Positions 10,815-20,369 of a stretch of 64,000 bases of DNA are shown piece after piece. The notes under the pieces are model-generated. The model was not told the origin of the DNA, did not search any database, and saw nothing but the letters and a program-made list of their open reading frames with translations. This DNA is from Lepidostoma basale (lineage: Eukaryota > Arthropoda > Insecta > Trichoptera > Lepidostomatidae): NCBI GenBank assembly GCA_022606425.2, contig JAHDVF020000450.1, positions 271,501 to 335,500 on the forward strand. Direction: 5' to 3'. Positions within the stretch are counted from its first letter, which is position 1. The number at the start of each line of letters is the position of its first letter. Made by a program: the position numbers and the translations under genes.

Positions 10815-11440
10815 TATACGTATGATATAGTGTCGAATGTAAATGAAGACTACAGGGGGAAAACAAGGAATGTCAGTAGAAGGTTAATTTGAATAAATTG
10901 AGAATAAAGCTAATCAAAGTCTATATATTTCTTAGCAATTAGCAATCGATTATCTGGCCATAGTCGATGACACACATGATTTTTGAATATGAAAATTTTA
11001 CTGTGGATAGATACGTACAAATGCCGCTAGCTGGCATTATTACATTTATTTAGAATTTTAACTGACATTCCTTGTTTTTCCCCTGTAGTCTTCAAATAAT
11101 ATATAAGTGAATGCGGTGCGAATGATGGTGTTATGAATAAAATAACGAAAGGGACATTAAGATGGTTTGGACACATGGAACGAATGAATGAAGAAATAAT
11201 GGTAAAAAATATATATGTTAACGATTTAAATGGAACTAGAAATAGAGGAAAACCGAGGAAAACGCGGTACGATCAAATATTGAATGTCGGCCAGGTGAGA
11301 AGTCAGAGAAAGCTACGCGCGTGTGAGACGATGTATGAATGTTGAGGAACCGAGAGAAATATCTCAGGAAAGCAAAGTGTGTCAGTCCAATCTTTCTGCC
11401 TACCCCTTCGGAGAGACGACGTGATGGTTAGTTAAAAATA
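10815..11440 (+). mobile_element. RTE-A LINE fragment split by MITE
   Basis: 10815-10844 and 11098-11440 together give the C-terminal region of RTE-A ([12 protein letters not shown]). A 249-bp MITE sits in the middle. Ends with the hairpin block and GATGGTTAGTT. Confidence 0.85.
10845..11093. mobile_element. 249-bp MITE with 4-bp TSD (copy 2)
   Basis: Inverted termini GAAGACTACAGGGG, flanked by AAAT on both sides (10841-10844, 11094-11097). The uninterrupted RTE-A copy at 9591-9620 shows the empty site GAATGAAAATATAAG with a single AAAT, which demonstrates a 4-bp target duplication. Confidence 0.9.
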
Positions 11441-11454
11441 CAAATAAATTGATA

Positions 11455-11640
11455 CAAAATTTCTTTATTCTTATATATTTAGTGTGCTTTCAGTTGTGTT
11501 TACCGTTGACGGGTGTCGGCAACTTGCTGACATCTTCAAAATCAGAAGATGGCTCTGCCGAAACCGGTCGTCGATAAACACAAGTGGAAGCACACTAAAT
11601 ATATAATAATAAAGTTTTTTATTTTATCAATTTATTAACA
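11455..11640. mobile_element. palindromic foldback with CAGAAGA...GAAAC motif
   Basis: Arms begin TTTAGTGTGCTTCCACTTG-like and meet at a central CAGAAGATGGC-UCU-GCCGAAACCGG hairpin (near 11542-11570). A second member is at 57300-57545. Confidence 0.65.
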
Positions 11641-12185
11641 GCATTAATGTGAGAACCAAAAAAGCCAAGATGGCAGTGCACAATGGTGTTCTTGTGCCGA
11701 CCCTTATGTATGGAAGTGAAGCATGGAACTGGCAAAGAAGGATGAAATCTCTAAGACGAATGACGAAATGAGATCTCTAAGACGAATGTGTGGCAAATCT
11801 GTATATGATAGAGTGACAAATGCAAGTATAAGAAGTGAATGTGGTGCGAATGAAAGTGTTATGAACAAAATAAGGAAAGGGTCATTAAGATGGTTTGGAC
11901 ACATGGAAAGAATGAGTGAAGACAGAATGGTAAAGAAGGTATATGTAAACGGCGTGAATGGAGCTAGAAATAGAGGAAGGCCGAAGAAAACGTGGCACGA
12001 TCAAATCAATCAAATACTGAATGTCAGCCACGTGAGAAATCCGAGAAATTGATGCGCGTGCATGACACGATGTATGAATGTTGAGGAAGCGAGAGAAATA
12101 TGTCAGGAAAGAAAAGTGTGGCAGTTCATTCTTTCTACCAACCCCTTCGGAGAGACAGCGTGATGGTTAGTTAGTTATTATTTAT
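11641..12185 (+). mobile_element. RTE-A LINE fragment
   Basis: Sense copy from the KKAKMAVHNGVL block to the hairpin and GTTA tail, with two frameshifts and a small internal duplication near 11740-11770. Confidence 0.85.
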
Positions 12186-12189
12186 TATT

Positions 12190-12275
12190 ATTATCACCAT
12201 TTGAAATTCTGTCATACATCGTTTTATCACACATCGTCTAAGTGATTTCATCTCTACCACATTTATATTCTGCAC
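12190..12275 (-). mobile_element. RTE-A LINE short remnant
   Basis: About 85 bp antisense to the RTE-A segment encoding MRSL and DRISN. Strongly diverged. Confidence 0.5.
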
Positions 12276-12620
12276 TGATTAGGTTACATTACATGGAGGA
12301 TCAACACAGATCAGAATTTGCGTGGGAAAGGCAATTATTGAATTAAACAAATAATATCCCTTTGTTATAGTAAGGAGGACATGTAATGAACAATAGGATA
12401 AAAGCTATATTTCAATTTTTTCCTCTTATCATTAAGTATTAAGCATATAGAAAATGCGATAAGGGGCGACCTTTAGCGATTACTGTAGGCATTATGTTCC
12501 ACTTGCTGTAGAGTGTAATCGGAAATACGAGATAAGCCCACCATATTTACAGATTCTCCATTATAACAATGCAGCTGAAGACTCATAAGAGGTAGAGTCC
12601 ATTCACGACAGGGAGATTGT
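12276..12620. other. no gene recognised
   Basis: No conserved frame or repeat match seen. Confidence 0.4.
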
Positions 12621-12621
12621 T

Positions 12622-12987
12622 TGCAAGTACACCGATAGGGTCAGTAATGCAGACGTACTGCAAAGAGCCAGAGCCAATAGACAGCTGTTGTCAAGTGTGA
12701 AAATTAGAAAGGTCTCATATTTGGGTCATGTGCTATGGGGAGAAAAATACCACCTCCTTCGACTGATATTAATGGGTAAAGTGGAGGGACTTCGGGGAGT
12801 TGGTAGAAGGCAGCTGTCCTGGCTGCGGAACATCAAAGAGTGGACAGGAATAACAAGAGTTCAGAACCAGTTCCAAGTGGCGCAGGATAGAGATGCCTTT
12901 GCTGTAGTGATCGCCAATGTTGGGCGGACCTTTTCTCTGCCTACCCCTGCAGAAAAACGGCGTGATGGTTTGTTGTTGTTGTTGTAA
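12622..12987 (+). mobile_element. RTE-type LINE C-terminal fragment (family C)
   Basis: Encodes SVKIRKVSYLGHVL and GVGRRQLSWLRNIKEWTG, then ends in the TCTGCCTACCCC...GGCGTGATGG block followed by a TTG-repeat tail. The final ~45 bp are shared with RTE-A although the protein is a different lineage. Antisense relatives: 30630-31320 and 63295-63432. Confidence 0.75.
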
Positions 12988-13006
12988 TTTTATTATATTA
13001 TCATTT

Positions 13007-13760
13007 AAACCCTAGGTTCTCAAAGTAGGAGATAACACCCCCTTGTGAGGTTTGAGACTTTCAGGGGGGCAGTAGAAGATTCAGAAAAAATAGAGAGCGT
13101 GGCCAGTTACCAAAAATATAGTCTAAAAAGACAAAAAAAACATGCTAATCACGTAGGTACTAATAAAGCAAATTAAACTTAAATATTGATTTATTTTGTT
13201 ATTGTAGGTAAAAAAAAAACTAACTAACCATCGCGCTGTCTCTCCGAAGGGGTAGGCAGAAAGAATGGACTGCCACACTTTTCTTTCCTGACATATTTCT
13301 CTCGCTTCCTCAACATTCATACATCGTGTCGTGCACGCGAGTCCATTTCTCTGACTCCTCACATGGCCGACATTCAATATTTTATTTATTTGATCGTGCC
13401 ACGTTTTCCTTGGTCTTCCTCTATTTCTGCTCCCATTTATATCGTCAACATATAATTTTTTTACCATTCTTTCCATATGTCCAAACCATCTTAATGATTC
13501 TTTCATTATTTTGTTCATAACACCATCATTCACTTCTTATATTTTCATTCGACACTCTATCATACACAGAGTATCACACATTCGTCTAAGAGATCTCATT
13601 CTACTGCATTTATTCTACTTTCATCCTTCTTTTGCCAGTTCCATGCTTCGCTTCCATACATAAGGGTATTATTATTGGTATTGTTATCATTTTCCCTTTT
13701 TTGAAATAACTTTTATAGGAGGGGGGCGTTGAACGTTTATTTACGATTTAAACATATTAG
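13007..13760. mobile_element. hAT-like element remnant with RTE-A inserted
   Basis: Left part (GGTTCTCAAAGTAGGAG, ACTTTCAGGGGGGCAGTA) and right part (AACTTTTATAGGAGGGGG, GTTGAACGTTTATT) match 53393-53860 in order and orientation. The CTAGGTTCTCAAAGT terminus resembles hAT ends. No transposase frame remains. Confidence 0.55.
13216..13668 (-). mobile_element. RTE-A LINE fragment
   Basis: Antisense copy with CTAA tail, hairpin block and readable C-terminus ([20 protein letters not shown]). A deletion removes part of the [11 protein letters not shown] segment. Confidence 0.85.
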
Positions 13761-13830
13761 ACTTTGCTGCAAACCAATCCCTAGGATTGAACTTTAAAAG
13801 AAATTAAAAACATTTGTAAAAAAGTCTTAC

Positions 13831-14077
13831 CTTCAGATTTGGAAATGCAGAGGTACCGGCAGGACCTCTTGCCGAACAGCTGAGGCTGCCTCCAGAGGTC
13901 TGCGTCCGAGTCCTCGTCATAGGTCTTGAGGATGGGCCAGTAGCCAGCGGGGCAGCGGGAGCCCACCTCCACCACGTGCAGGGCAGTGATGGGCCGCTCG
14001 TCCGGAAGCAACTCACTCAGCGTGCCCATGGCCGAGATGGGTTCAGCACCCCATTTGCTGCCTTTGGATTTCGACAT
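13831..14077 (-). CDS. Mvb12: MVB12, ESCRT-I subunit, first coding exon
   Basis: Encodes the first 82 residues of a protein with a MABP domain, read as MSKSKGSKWG, then PITALHVVE, CPAGYWPIL, DADLWRQ and RYLCISKSEG. The pattern PITxxxVVE...CPxGY...DADLW...RYLC is typical of MVB12A/B, a subunit of the ESCRT-I complex that sorts ubiquitinated membrane cargo into multivesicular bodies; the MABP domain binds acidic membranes. The exon follows a TTTCAG acceptor three bases before the ATG, so a non-coding exon lies upstream, and ends at AAG|GTAAGA in phase 1. No continuation is seen between 1 and 13830, so the remaining MABP and UMA exons lie outside the window. A DENN-family MABP protein is a less likely alternative. 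The gene is divergent to awd. Confidence 0.85.
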
Positions 14078-14149
14078 TGTCTGAAACAATTTCATTTTGT
14101 CATTTTTTAATGTATTATTATAAATAAATAAAATACTAATAAACTACGA

Positions 14150-14690
14150 TGCAAATTGGAAACTGAATATGGTTGATCAAGGTGTTTACAGGACTTATGA
14201 CCTGTCATTGGTTGGGTTAAGCGCACGCTTTATGTAATTACAACATTCCCCATTCCACCTTTCTTATGAGCATGTCTGACAAATTTTTGGAAGTTGTATA
14301 TATGTTAAAGTCCAACACCAGAATTCACATGTCAGTTTCAATGCGCCATCTATGAAGATTTGATTATATATGTTAATCTCTAAGATTACTCTATATAATC
14401 TACATACTAGCGCCATCTATGAAGATTTATGTTTATTAAGCAGAACATCTTTTTAACACAATGTGAAAGGCTACCCCGCCATTAGCGCATTGTTAGAAGC
14501 CGCCTGGAGATGTCACTCCTATCTATATGCCAAACTTGGACCAGATATGTTTACAATATTTTTTTGGATGTATACATATACTTGTATATGAATGTTGTAA
14601 TTACATAAAGCGTGCGCTTAACCCAACCAATGACAGGTCATAAGTCCTGTAAACACCTTGATCGGCCATATTCAGTTTCCAATTTGCATC
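14150..14690. mobile_element. FB1 palindromic element, ~540 bp
   Basis: 14150-14246 and 14593-14690 are near-perfect inverted repeats (GACCTGTCATTGGTTGGG in the left arm). The centre holds GCGCCATCTATGAAGATTT twice. Related copies: 18190-18565, 51140-51600 and 58675-58855. No coding capacity. Confidence 0.75.
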
Positions 14691-14862
14691 TTCGTCTCTA
14701 TTGAGATACAATTAAATCATGAATTGATAACCCGCAATGGGTGAAATCCAGTATTCGTATACAAGTATATGTATACATCCAAAAAAATATAATAAACTAC
14801 GGTTTGATAGGATGAGGAGGAACACTTAACCCAGTTATTGTAGGCCAAAAGACAATAATTAG
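14691..14862. mobile_element. FB1 outer arm remnant
   Basis: Continues the FB1 consensus seen at 18440-18560 (CTTCGTCTCTATTGAGATAC, CCGCAATGGGTGAAATCCAG). Confidence 0.65.
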
Positions 14863-14864
14863 AG

Positions 14865-15185
14865 TCATTAACAAAAAACCATATCGTTCCCTCAGACCAA
14901 CTGTACGATGAATTCCCAGTACCTGACATAAAGAAATTTAGTCGTGCACAATCACAAGGACACCGACAGACACATAAAAGGACAACAAACGTACAACACA
15001 TGCAACAAACATAACCATTCTGTACCAAAAACTAAAACTTTTTATGCCCAAAGACATTTCTACTATCTTGGACCCAAACTATATAACATAATAAACAAAA
15101 CTATAAACGACCCACAAAAAATGACAATGCACAATTACAAAAAAACATGTAACTACGGAGACATTAAAAAAAGGGCGGCTTGAAT
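14865..15185 (+). mobile_element. LINE C-terminal relic (Jockey/CR1-like)
   Basis: The end of a reverse-transcriptase protein is readable with one frameshift: QLYDEFPVPDIKKFSRAQ, then VPKTKTFYAQRHFYYLGPK and LYNIINKTI, with a stop at the close. It resembles the closing region of Jockey/CR1-type LINEs. No close copy elsewhere in the window. Confidence 0.55.
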
Positions 15186-15216
15186 GTAGTAATAATTTTT
15201 AAAAACAAGTAAATAG

Positions 15217-15465
15217 CAGTGGCCGTACTCCGGTAGAAGCCCAGAAGCCCGGCTTGCGTAAGAAATTCTGAGTCAAAACCTCTTCTGGCTTACTAAGGTT
15301 CAGCTCTTGTGGCTATTCCTCGTACGTCTGATGGGAACATTGCTAGAAGGTGATTTAGTGGGTTGTTGGTTTATGCGGGGGCATGATTACTTAGAATTGG
15401 GGGTTTTGATTCAAAATTTCTTACGAAAGCCGGGCTTCTGGGCTTCTATGGGAGTACCGCCACTG
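15217..15465. mobile_element. hAT MITE, complete, 8-bp TSD
   Basis: Inverted termini start CAGTGGC and contain AGAAGCCCAGAAGCCCGGC; about 50 bp pair. GTAAATAG is duplicated on both sides (15209-15216, 15466-15473). The CAGTGGCG terminus and 8-bp duplication are diagnostic of the hAT superfamily. Partial copies: 6229-6371, 29038-29105 and 45650-45880. Confidence 0.9.
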
Positions 15466-15559
15466 GTAAATAGTGTTATAGTATATTATATAAGACAATG
15501 GAATACGGAGACGCGGGAGACAGAAGAAAACTTGGCATAATGAAATTAATAAAATTTTA

Positions 15560-15780
15560 AAGAAATAGTCCATTGATTTGGCCGAAACACTATGATACTT
15601 CAACATTATTACTGTTAAAATTTAAAACACTGTTATAAATCGTCAGATGTTACAATAAACTGTCAGTTTATTGTAACACCTGTTGATGCCAACATCGGTT
15701 GGCGAAACAGCTGTCGCGACACTCTCAGTGAATAAAAAGAAATTGTGTTATTATAACAGTGAAATTTTAAAGGTCGACCA
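15560..15780. mobile_element. foldback element with hammerhead-like core
   Basis: Arms ACTGTTAAAATTTAAAACAC and their inverse near 15750-15775 enclose an AAACTGTCAGTTT palindrome and the motif at 15676-15720. Related arms occur at 5150-5200 and 20795-20850. Confidence 0.6.
15676..15720 (+). ncRNA. hammerhead-ribozyme-like motif
   Basis: AACAC-CUGUUGA-U-GCCAAC-AUCG-GUUGGC-GAAAC-AGCUGUC. The six-pair central stem is perfect. Core position A6 is U here, which would be expected to impair a hammerhead, so this copy is probably decayed. Confidence 0.35.
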
Positions 15781-15879
15781 AGTTTAAAGCCAGAAGATTT
15801 TTCTGTAATGTTTATAATTTTTTTTTTTAATAAATTGAATTGAATTGAAAAAAGAATCTATGTGCTTATATAACTGGCT

Positions 15880-15953
15880 GTATGAATGTGGAAGAAGCTA
15901 GACCATTCTCTCTGCCCAACCCTTCGTAGAAATGGCATTATGGTCTGTTTGTA
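15880..15953 (+). mobile_element. RTE-A LINE 3' terminal remnant
   Basis: Short, diverged copy of CMNVEEAR...SILSAQP plus the hairpin block. Confidence 0.55.
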
Positions 15954-16195
15954 AACTTAAGGCATTAAATCTGTGAAATTCCATAATTGTGAATCATGAT
16001 ACTTTTAAAAAGAATAAAAAATCACTTATCATTGTTTATTTATTTTATCATTAGAGTATGCGTCAAATTGATAAAGCTATTTATCAATAAATCAAATACT
16101 ATAAAATGGCCACATTCGAAGTCGGAAAAATTGACAAACGTGCATGTTACATTCTTTGAATGTAGAGAAAGCTAGAGAGGTCAGGACAGAGCAGT

Positions 16196-16442
16196 ATTAT
16201 TATTATTATTATTTTGTTGAATCGCTCTTTACATCATGACAGCATGAGCCAAATCGATGTAAATGGTATAGCTATCATAGTGATTCTCGTGACACGTGAT
16301 AGGTAGCTAATCAATCGCCATTTTATTGTCACGTGAATTCTACACCAGACCAAAGATAGTGTGAAAATCACACTGCCCTCGCCGGGAATTAAACCCGGAA
16401 CCTTAGGGGTGGCAGTCAATGCACTTACACTCGGCCACGAAG
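16196..16442 (-). mobile_element. tRNA-derived SINE, near full length
   Basis: The minus-strand head carries tRNA-like pol III boxes: A box GTGGCCGAGTGTAAG and B box GGTTCCGGGTTTAATTCCC. A conserved body follows (GTAGAATTCACGTGACAATA, GATTTGGCTCATGCTG) and an AAT-repeat tail. Other copies: 21826-22065, 46025-46095 (3' end) and 59449-59502 (internal). Confidence 0.85.
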
Positions 16443-16477
16443 ATCGTCATAATAGTATATATAGCATATAATAGTAT

Positions 16478-16897
16478 ATGAGGCCACTAGGACAAGAGTG
16501 GTCTAACCAACTTTTTCTTAAAAATTGAGTTACTGGTCTAACCCACACCTATTTGTGACCTACTATAAAAGAAAAATTAATCTAACCACCATTTCCAAGT
16601 GGAAACATAGATATCGCCACAAATACTTATTTTGCTCTGACAAAAAATCAAAATATATGGAGTCAAATGTGGTCTATTATAAGTAACCATCAAAAAATAT
16701 CCTTAAACTTTATATTTCCCAATATTTCAAAATACTATTCTAAAGACATTCACCAAAAAAAGAAGGTTTATCACTAAAGAAGACCCTAACCCATATAGTT
16801 ATAAAAAAAAAATGGGGAAAAAACGTCAAATTTTCAATCGCATTTATCTCCATTGTCTAAATTTGGAGTTAGACCACTCTTGCCTTGGCGGCCTCAT
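16478..16897. mobile_element. ~420-bp MITE, single copy here
   Basis: Inverted termini ATGAGGCC...CAAGAGTGGTCTAAC at the left and the reverse complement at the right. The AT-rich interior has no frame. No clear target duplication beyond the palindrome, so the superfamily is undecided. Confidence 0.65.
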
Positions 16898-16904
16898 CTA
16901 ATAG

Positions 16905-16978
16905 AATAACAGTATGGGCGGTCTATCCTCTCTGCCTAGCCCTCCATAGAAGTGGCATGATGGTAAGTTAGTTAGTTT
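16905..16978 (+). mobile_element. RTE-A LINE 3' terminal remnant
   Basis: Diverged hairpin block (CTCTGCCTAGCCCTCC) followed by a TTAG tail. Confidence 0.6.
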
Positions 16979-16999
16979 TTTTTAAAATCAAGCTTAAAA

Positions 17000-17090
17000 C
17001 AATTGTGGTCTTGGGGACAGAACGCTTGGCTCCTGATCCAGGGGACTTCAATTGATTCAGGTTCAAGCCTGGAACCGACCAGATTCTTTC
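17000..17090 (+). repeat. tRNA-like sequence, probable SINE head
   Basis: Contains GATTCAGGTTCAAGCCTGG, close to a pol III B box, and an A-box-like block about 50 bp upstream. It does not fold into a convincing complete tRNA. Confidence 0.35.
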
Positions 17091-17269
17091 TTCATAATAT
17101 TTTCTTCTCATATTGAAGATTGTAAAATGAATTCTAATGCTATTAATTCAAATCCTTGAAGTTTGTCATTTTTTTAAATAAGTAAAACAAATCTTAGATA
17201 TATTGAATAAAGGGGGTGGAACTATTTGACTTCTAATACTAAGTAGGTATTTTGCATCATTAGGAATGA

Positions 17270-18148
17270 TGGCAATATGAAAGAGCTGAAAGGATTGGAT
17301 GCAGGTGCCAAAATGAGCGGAGTGTCATTAGGCTGTATCTTGTATGCGAATGACGCTGTCCTACTTGCAGACAACGAGCATGAACTACAAGTCCTGGTGA
17401 ATAGTATGTATTAAGTCCAAAGTAATGATTTTTGAAAAAGAATAAATCATGACAGTCTGCAACATTAGCGTGAATGGTGAAAATTTGGAGCAAGTAGATA
17501 AGATCGTGTATTTAGGTAGTATGTTTACAAAAGATGGGCGAGTGGAGAGGGATAATGAAAGAAGGATTGGGGCAGGCAACAAAGTGAATGGTGCACTTAA
17601 AGTTGTCATCGCAAACAATAACCTATCCAAAAAAGCTAAAATGGCAGTGCACAATGGTGTTCTTGTACCGACCCTTATGTATGGAAGCAGAGCATGGAAC
17701 TGGTAAAAGAAGGATGAAAGTCGAATAAATGCAGTAGAAATGAGATCACTTAGACGAATGTGTAGAATCTCTGTGTATGATAGTGTCGAATGAAAATATA
17801 AGAAGTGAATGCGGTGCGAATGATGGTATTATGAACAAAATAATGAAAAGATCATTAAAATGGTTCGTACACATGGAAAGAATTAATGAAGAAAGAATGG
17901 TAAAAAAATTATATTTTAACAATGTAAATGGAACTAGAAATATAGGAAGACCGAGGAAAACGTGGTACGATCAAATTAATCAAATATAGAATGTCGGCCA
18001 CGTGAGGAGTCAGAGAAATCGACGCGCGTGCATGAAACGATGTATGAATGTTGAGGAAGCGACAGAGAAAAAAGTGGCAGTCCATTCATTCTGCCTACCC
18101 CTTCGGGAACACGGCGTGATGGTTAGTTAGTTAATTAGTTGGGAATGA
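17270..18148 (+). mobile_element. RTE-A LINE copy
   Basis: Sense copy from the RT end ([20 protein letters not shown]; the YADD is changed to YAND) to the tail. Several stops and frameshifts. Ends in hairpin block and TTAG repeats. Confidence 0.85.
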
Positions 18149-18189
18149 TGTCCACACCACAGGACTTAAATATCGTAATGATCCTGTTA

Positions 18190-18565
18190 CCCACTATTAA
18201 AATTTATAATCGATTTTTATAAGGATTAATTGTATCTCAATAGAGGCGAAGATGTAAATTGTTTTCTGGGAACAGAATATGGTGGCCGAGGCGCTTACAG
18301 GACTTATGACCTGTCATTGGTTGGGTTGAGCGATCGCTTTATGTTTTAACAACATTCCCCATTCCGCATTTCTTATGACCACCACGTCTGACAATTTTTT
18401 GGAACTTGTTTCTGTTCCCAGAAAACAATTTACATCTTCGTCTCTATTGAGATACGATTAATCCTTATAAAAATAATTTATCCGCAATGGGTAAAATCCA
18501 GTATTTGTCTAAAAGAATTTGTATGCATTCAAAATGTTGTTTATAATCGATTCTTAAAAATAAAA
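18190..18565. mobile_element. FB1 palindromic element
   Basis: Outer arms TTTATAATCGATT and inner arms GAAGATGTAAATTGTTTTCT with inverse partners. Shares the CCTGTCATTGGTTGGGTT block with 14190-14220. Confidence 0.7.
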
Positions 18566-19733
18566 CTTAATTATAAATCAAATGAAAGAACGAACGTCTT
18601 TTCGTAACGAATGGACTTCGTAAAAAAAATTCTTAATTGCATACAAAGGTGATTTAAAGAGGGAAAAATAATTTGAAAAAGGAACCATTTTAAGTTCGCA
18701 TGACAAAAGAACGAAAGTTTATTTTGAATTGTCAGTGTAATAATAGATTGCATGGGTGGAGGATTCAATAAGTCTTCAGCCAGACTAGTGCATTGTGTAA
18801 TAAATGTGCAGTGAGTGCAAATCTGCAAAGAGAAAGGTCATTGGCTTACTTTGTCTTCCAATTTAGATTACGTTCTTATTTTAAATCTCGATTGAAAAAA
18901 TACTCAAATAAACGTTAAAAGGGAACAGAAAAATAAACTAGTAAACAAGTGACAATCGGTTTGTGTTATGTAAAAATATTGATAACAACTTACGTCAAAA
19001 TGTATAATTAAAATGACAATAAAACACTATAAATTAAGGATTAAAAATCATTTAAAACAAACATATGCCTAATTTTAAATGTTTATTATTTAAATACTTA
19101 CATATAATTAACCTTGTAATCAGCCTTTCTCTCCGGTGAAATAAGCAGAAAAAATATTGCACGAGATAACAATAGATTTTAGCTGCTAAAATATAATTAA
19201 ATTAAATAATTATGATTTATAACACAAATTCAATTATGCACTAACACAACACAGGGTTTCGTAGCATTATATTATAGCCTATTGTTTGCTCATTTGTAAA
19301 TTATAATGTTGAAGGCGGTAATAGGAAAATTCACAACATATTCCGTTAACATTTTCAAACTAAACATAAACAATTATTATGCAACTAATATTAAGCGTGT
19401 TTTTTTTTCTAATCCATAACGAAACATTTTAATGTCTACATTGAATGAAATAATAATAATAAACTGCACAATAAACCGAAACTGCACAAATACATCTAGT
19501 ACCGAGCCCGGCCAAACGAGAATACAGAAAATATACTAATATTTTGACAGTAATATTCGCGGCTCGTACCAACAGAAGAAATTTAAAGCGCAGATAAATT
19601 AAAAACAAGATCTGTTTACAAATGAAGTTTTTTCGGGAAAAGTATTTTTTACTGTTGACAACACTGAAAACCGCGTTTTGCCATTCTGCGCGTACGTCAT
19701 TACCGGTATTCCACTTTGCTTCCAGCGGGTCGC
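18566..19733. other. intergenic, upstream of awd
   Basis: AT-rich, no recognised repeat or exon. It should hold the promoter of the kinase gene, and the upstream non-coding exon of Mvb12 lies somewhere between 14081 and here; I cannot place the transcription starts. Confidence 0.4.
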
Positions 19734-19778
19734 ATGATAGCTACGATATTGTCAATCTTTTCTTTATTTTCAACTGCA

Positions 19779-20240
19779 ATGGCTGAGGCACGCGAAAGGA
19801 CCTTCATCATGGTCAAGCCCGACGGAGTCCAGCGCGGGATCGTCGGAAAGATCATCAAGAGGTTCGAACAGAAAGGATTCAAGCTCGTAGCGCTCAAGTT
19901 CGTGTGGCCCAGTGAGGAGCTGCTCCAGAAGCACTACGCCGATCTGGCTGGACGCCCGTTCTTCCCCGGTCTAGTGAAGTACATGAGCTCCGGACCAGTC
20001 GTGCCCATGGTGTGGGAGGGACTCAACGCCGTGAAGACCGGTAGGGTTATGCTGGGCGCTACGAACCCGGCTGACTCCGCCCCCGGCACCATCCGCGGGG
20101 ACCTTTGCATCCAGGTCGGGCGCAACATCCTGCACGGGTCGGACTCCGTGGAGTCAGCCAAGAAGGAGATCGGCCTGTGGTTCACAGAGAAGGAGGTGGT
20201 GTCCTGGACCCCTGCCAACGATGGATGGGTGTACGAATAG
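19779..20240 (+). CDS. awd: nucleoside diphosphate kinase (awd/NME)
   Basis: Complete 153-residue group-I NDP kinase, which transfers phosphate from ATP to other nucleoside diphosphates through a phospho-histidine. Visible landmarks: [13 protein letters not shown] with nucleotide-binding Lys13, the Kpn-loop proline at position 97 in [14 protein letters not shown], the catalytic His119 in [17 protein letters not shown], and the usual ending DGWVYE. The protein is normally a cytosolic hexamer. The start at MAEARERTF matches family length and has a purine at -3. An in-frame ATG 45 bases upstream would add [15 protein letters not shown], a hydrophobic leader-like stretch, in a poorer initiation context. 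The frame is intronless and much richer in GC than its surroundings. No poly-A tract or target duplication suggests a retrocopy. Confidence 0.97.
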   Translation: MAEARERTFIMVKPDGVQRGIVGKIIKRFEQKGFKLVALKFVWPSEELLQKHYADLAGRPFFPGLVKYMSSGPVVPMVWEGLNAVKTGRVMLGATNPADSAPGTIRGDLCIQVGRNILHGSDSVESAKKEIGLWFTEKEVVSWTPANDGWVYE

Positions 20241-20325
20241 GCTGTTATTTTATCATAATTATTTTGTTAAGCTCAGTTTCATAATATTTTCGATGTAAAA
20301 AGCGCCTTATACAATTTACACGCGG

Positions 20326-20331
20326 AATAAA
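20326..20331 (+). promoter_or_regulatory. polyadenylation signal of awd
   Basis: AATAAA 86 bases after the stop codon, followed by a T-rich stretch. Confidence 0.75.
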
Positions 20332-20369
20332 GTCATTCCATAATACAATATCTGTTTTATTTTTATTTT

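Noticed and set aside
13804..14016. 70-codon minus-strand frame overlapping Mvb12
   Set aside because: Alternative frame of the same exon. The chosen frame has the MABP motifs, start and splice donor.
14150..14690. CRISPR-like or prokaryotic repeat array
   Set aside because: Repeats are long inverted arms of dispersed elements, and the window is clearly eukaryotic.
16370..16442. tRNA gene
   Set aside because: The pol III boxes are real but the sequence continues into a dispersed SINE body and AAT tail and does not fold as a complete tRNA.
19934..20218. Minus-strand frame of 94 codons across awd
   Set aside because: Antisense of a GC-rich kinase frame. The plus strand has all NDP kinase motifs.
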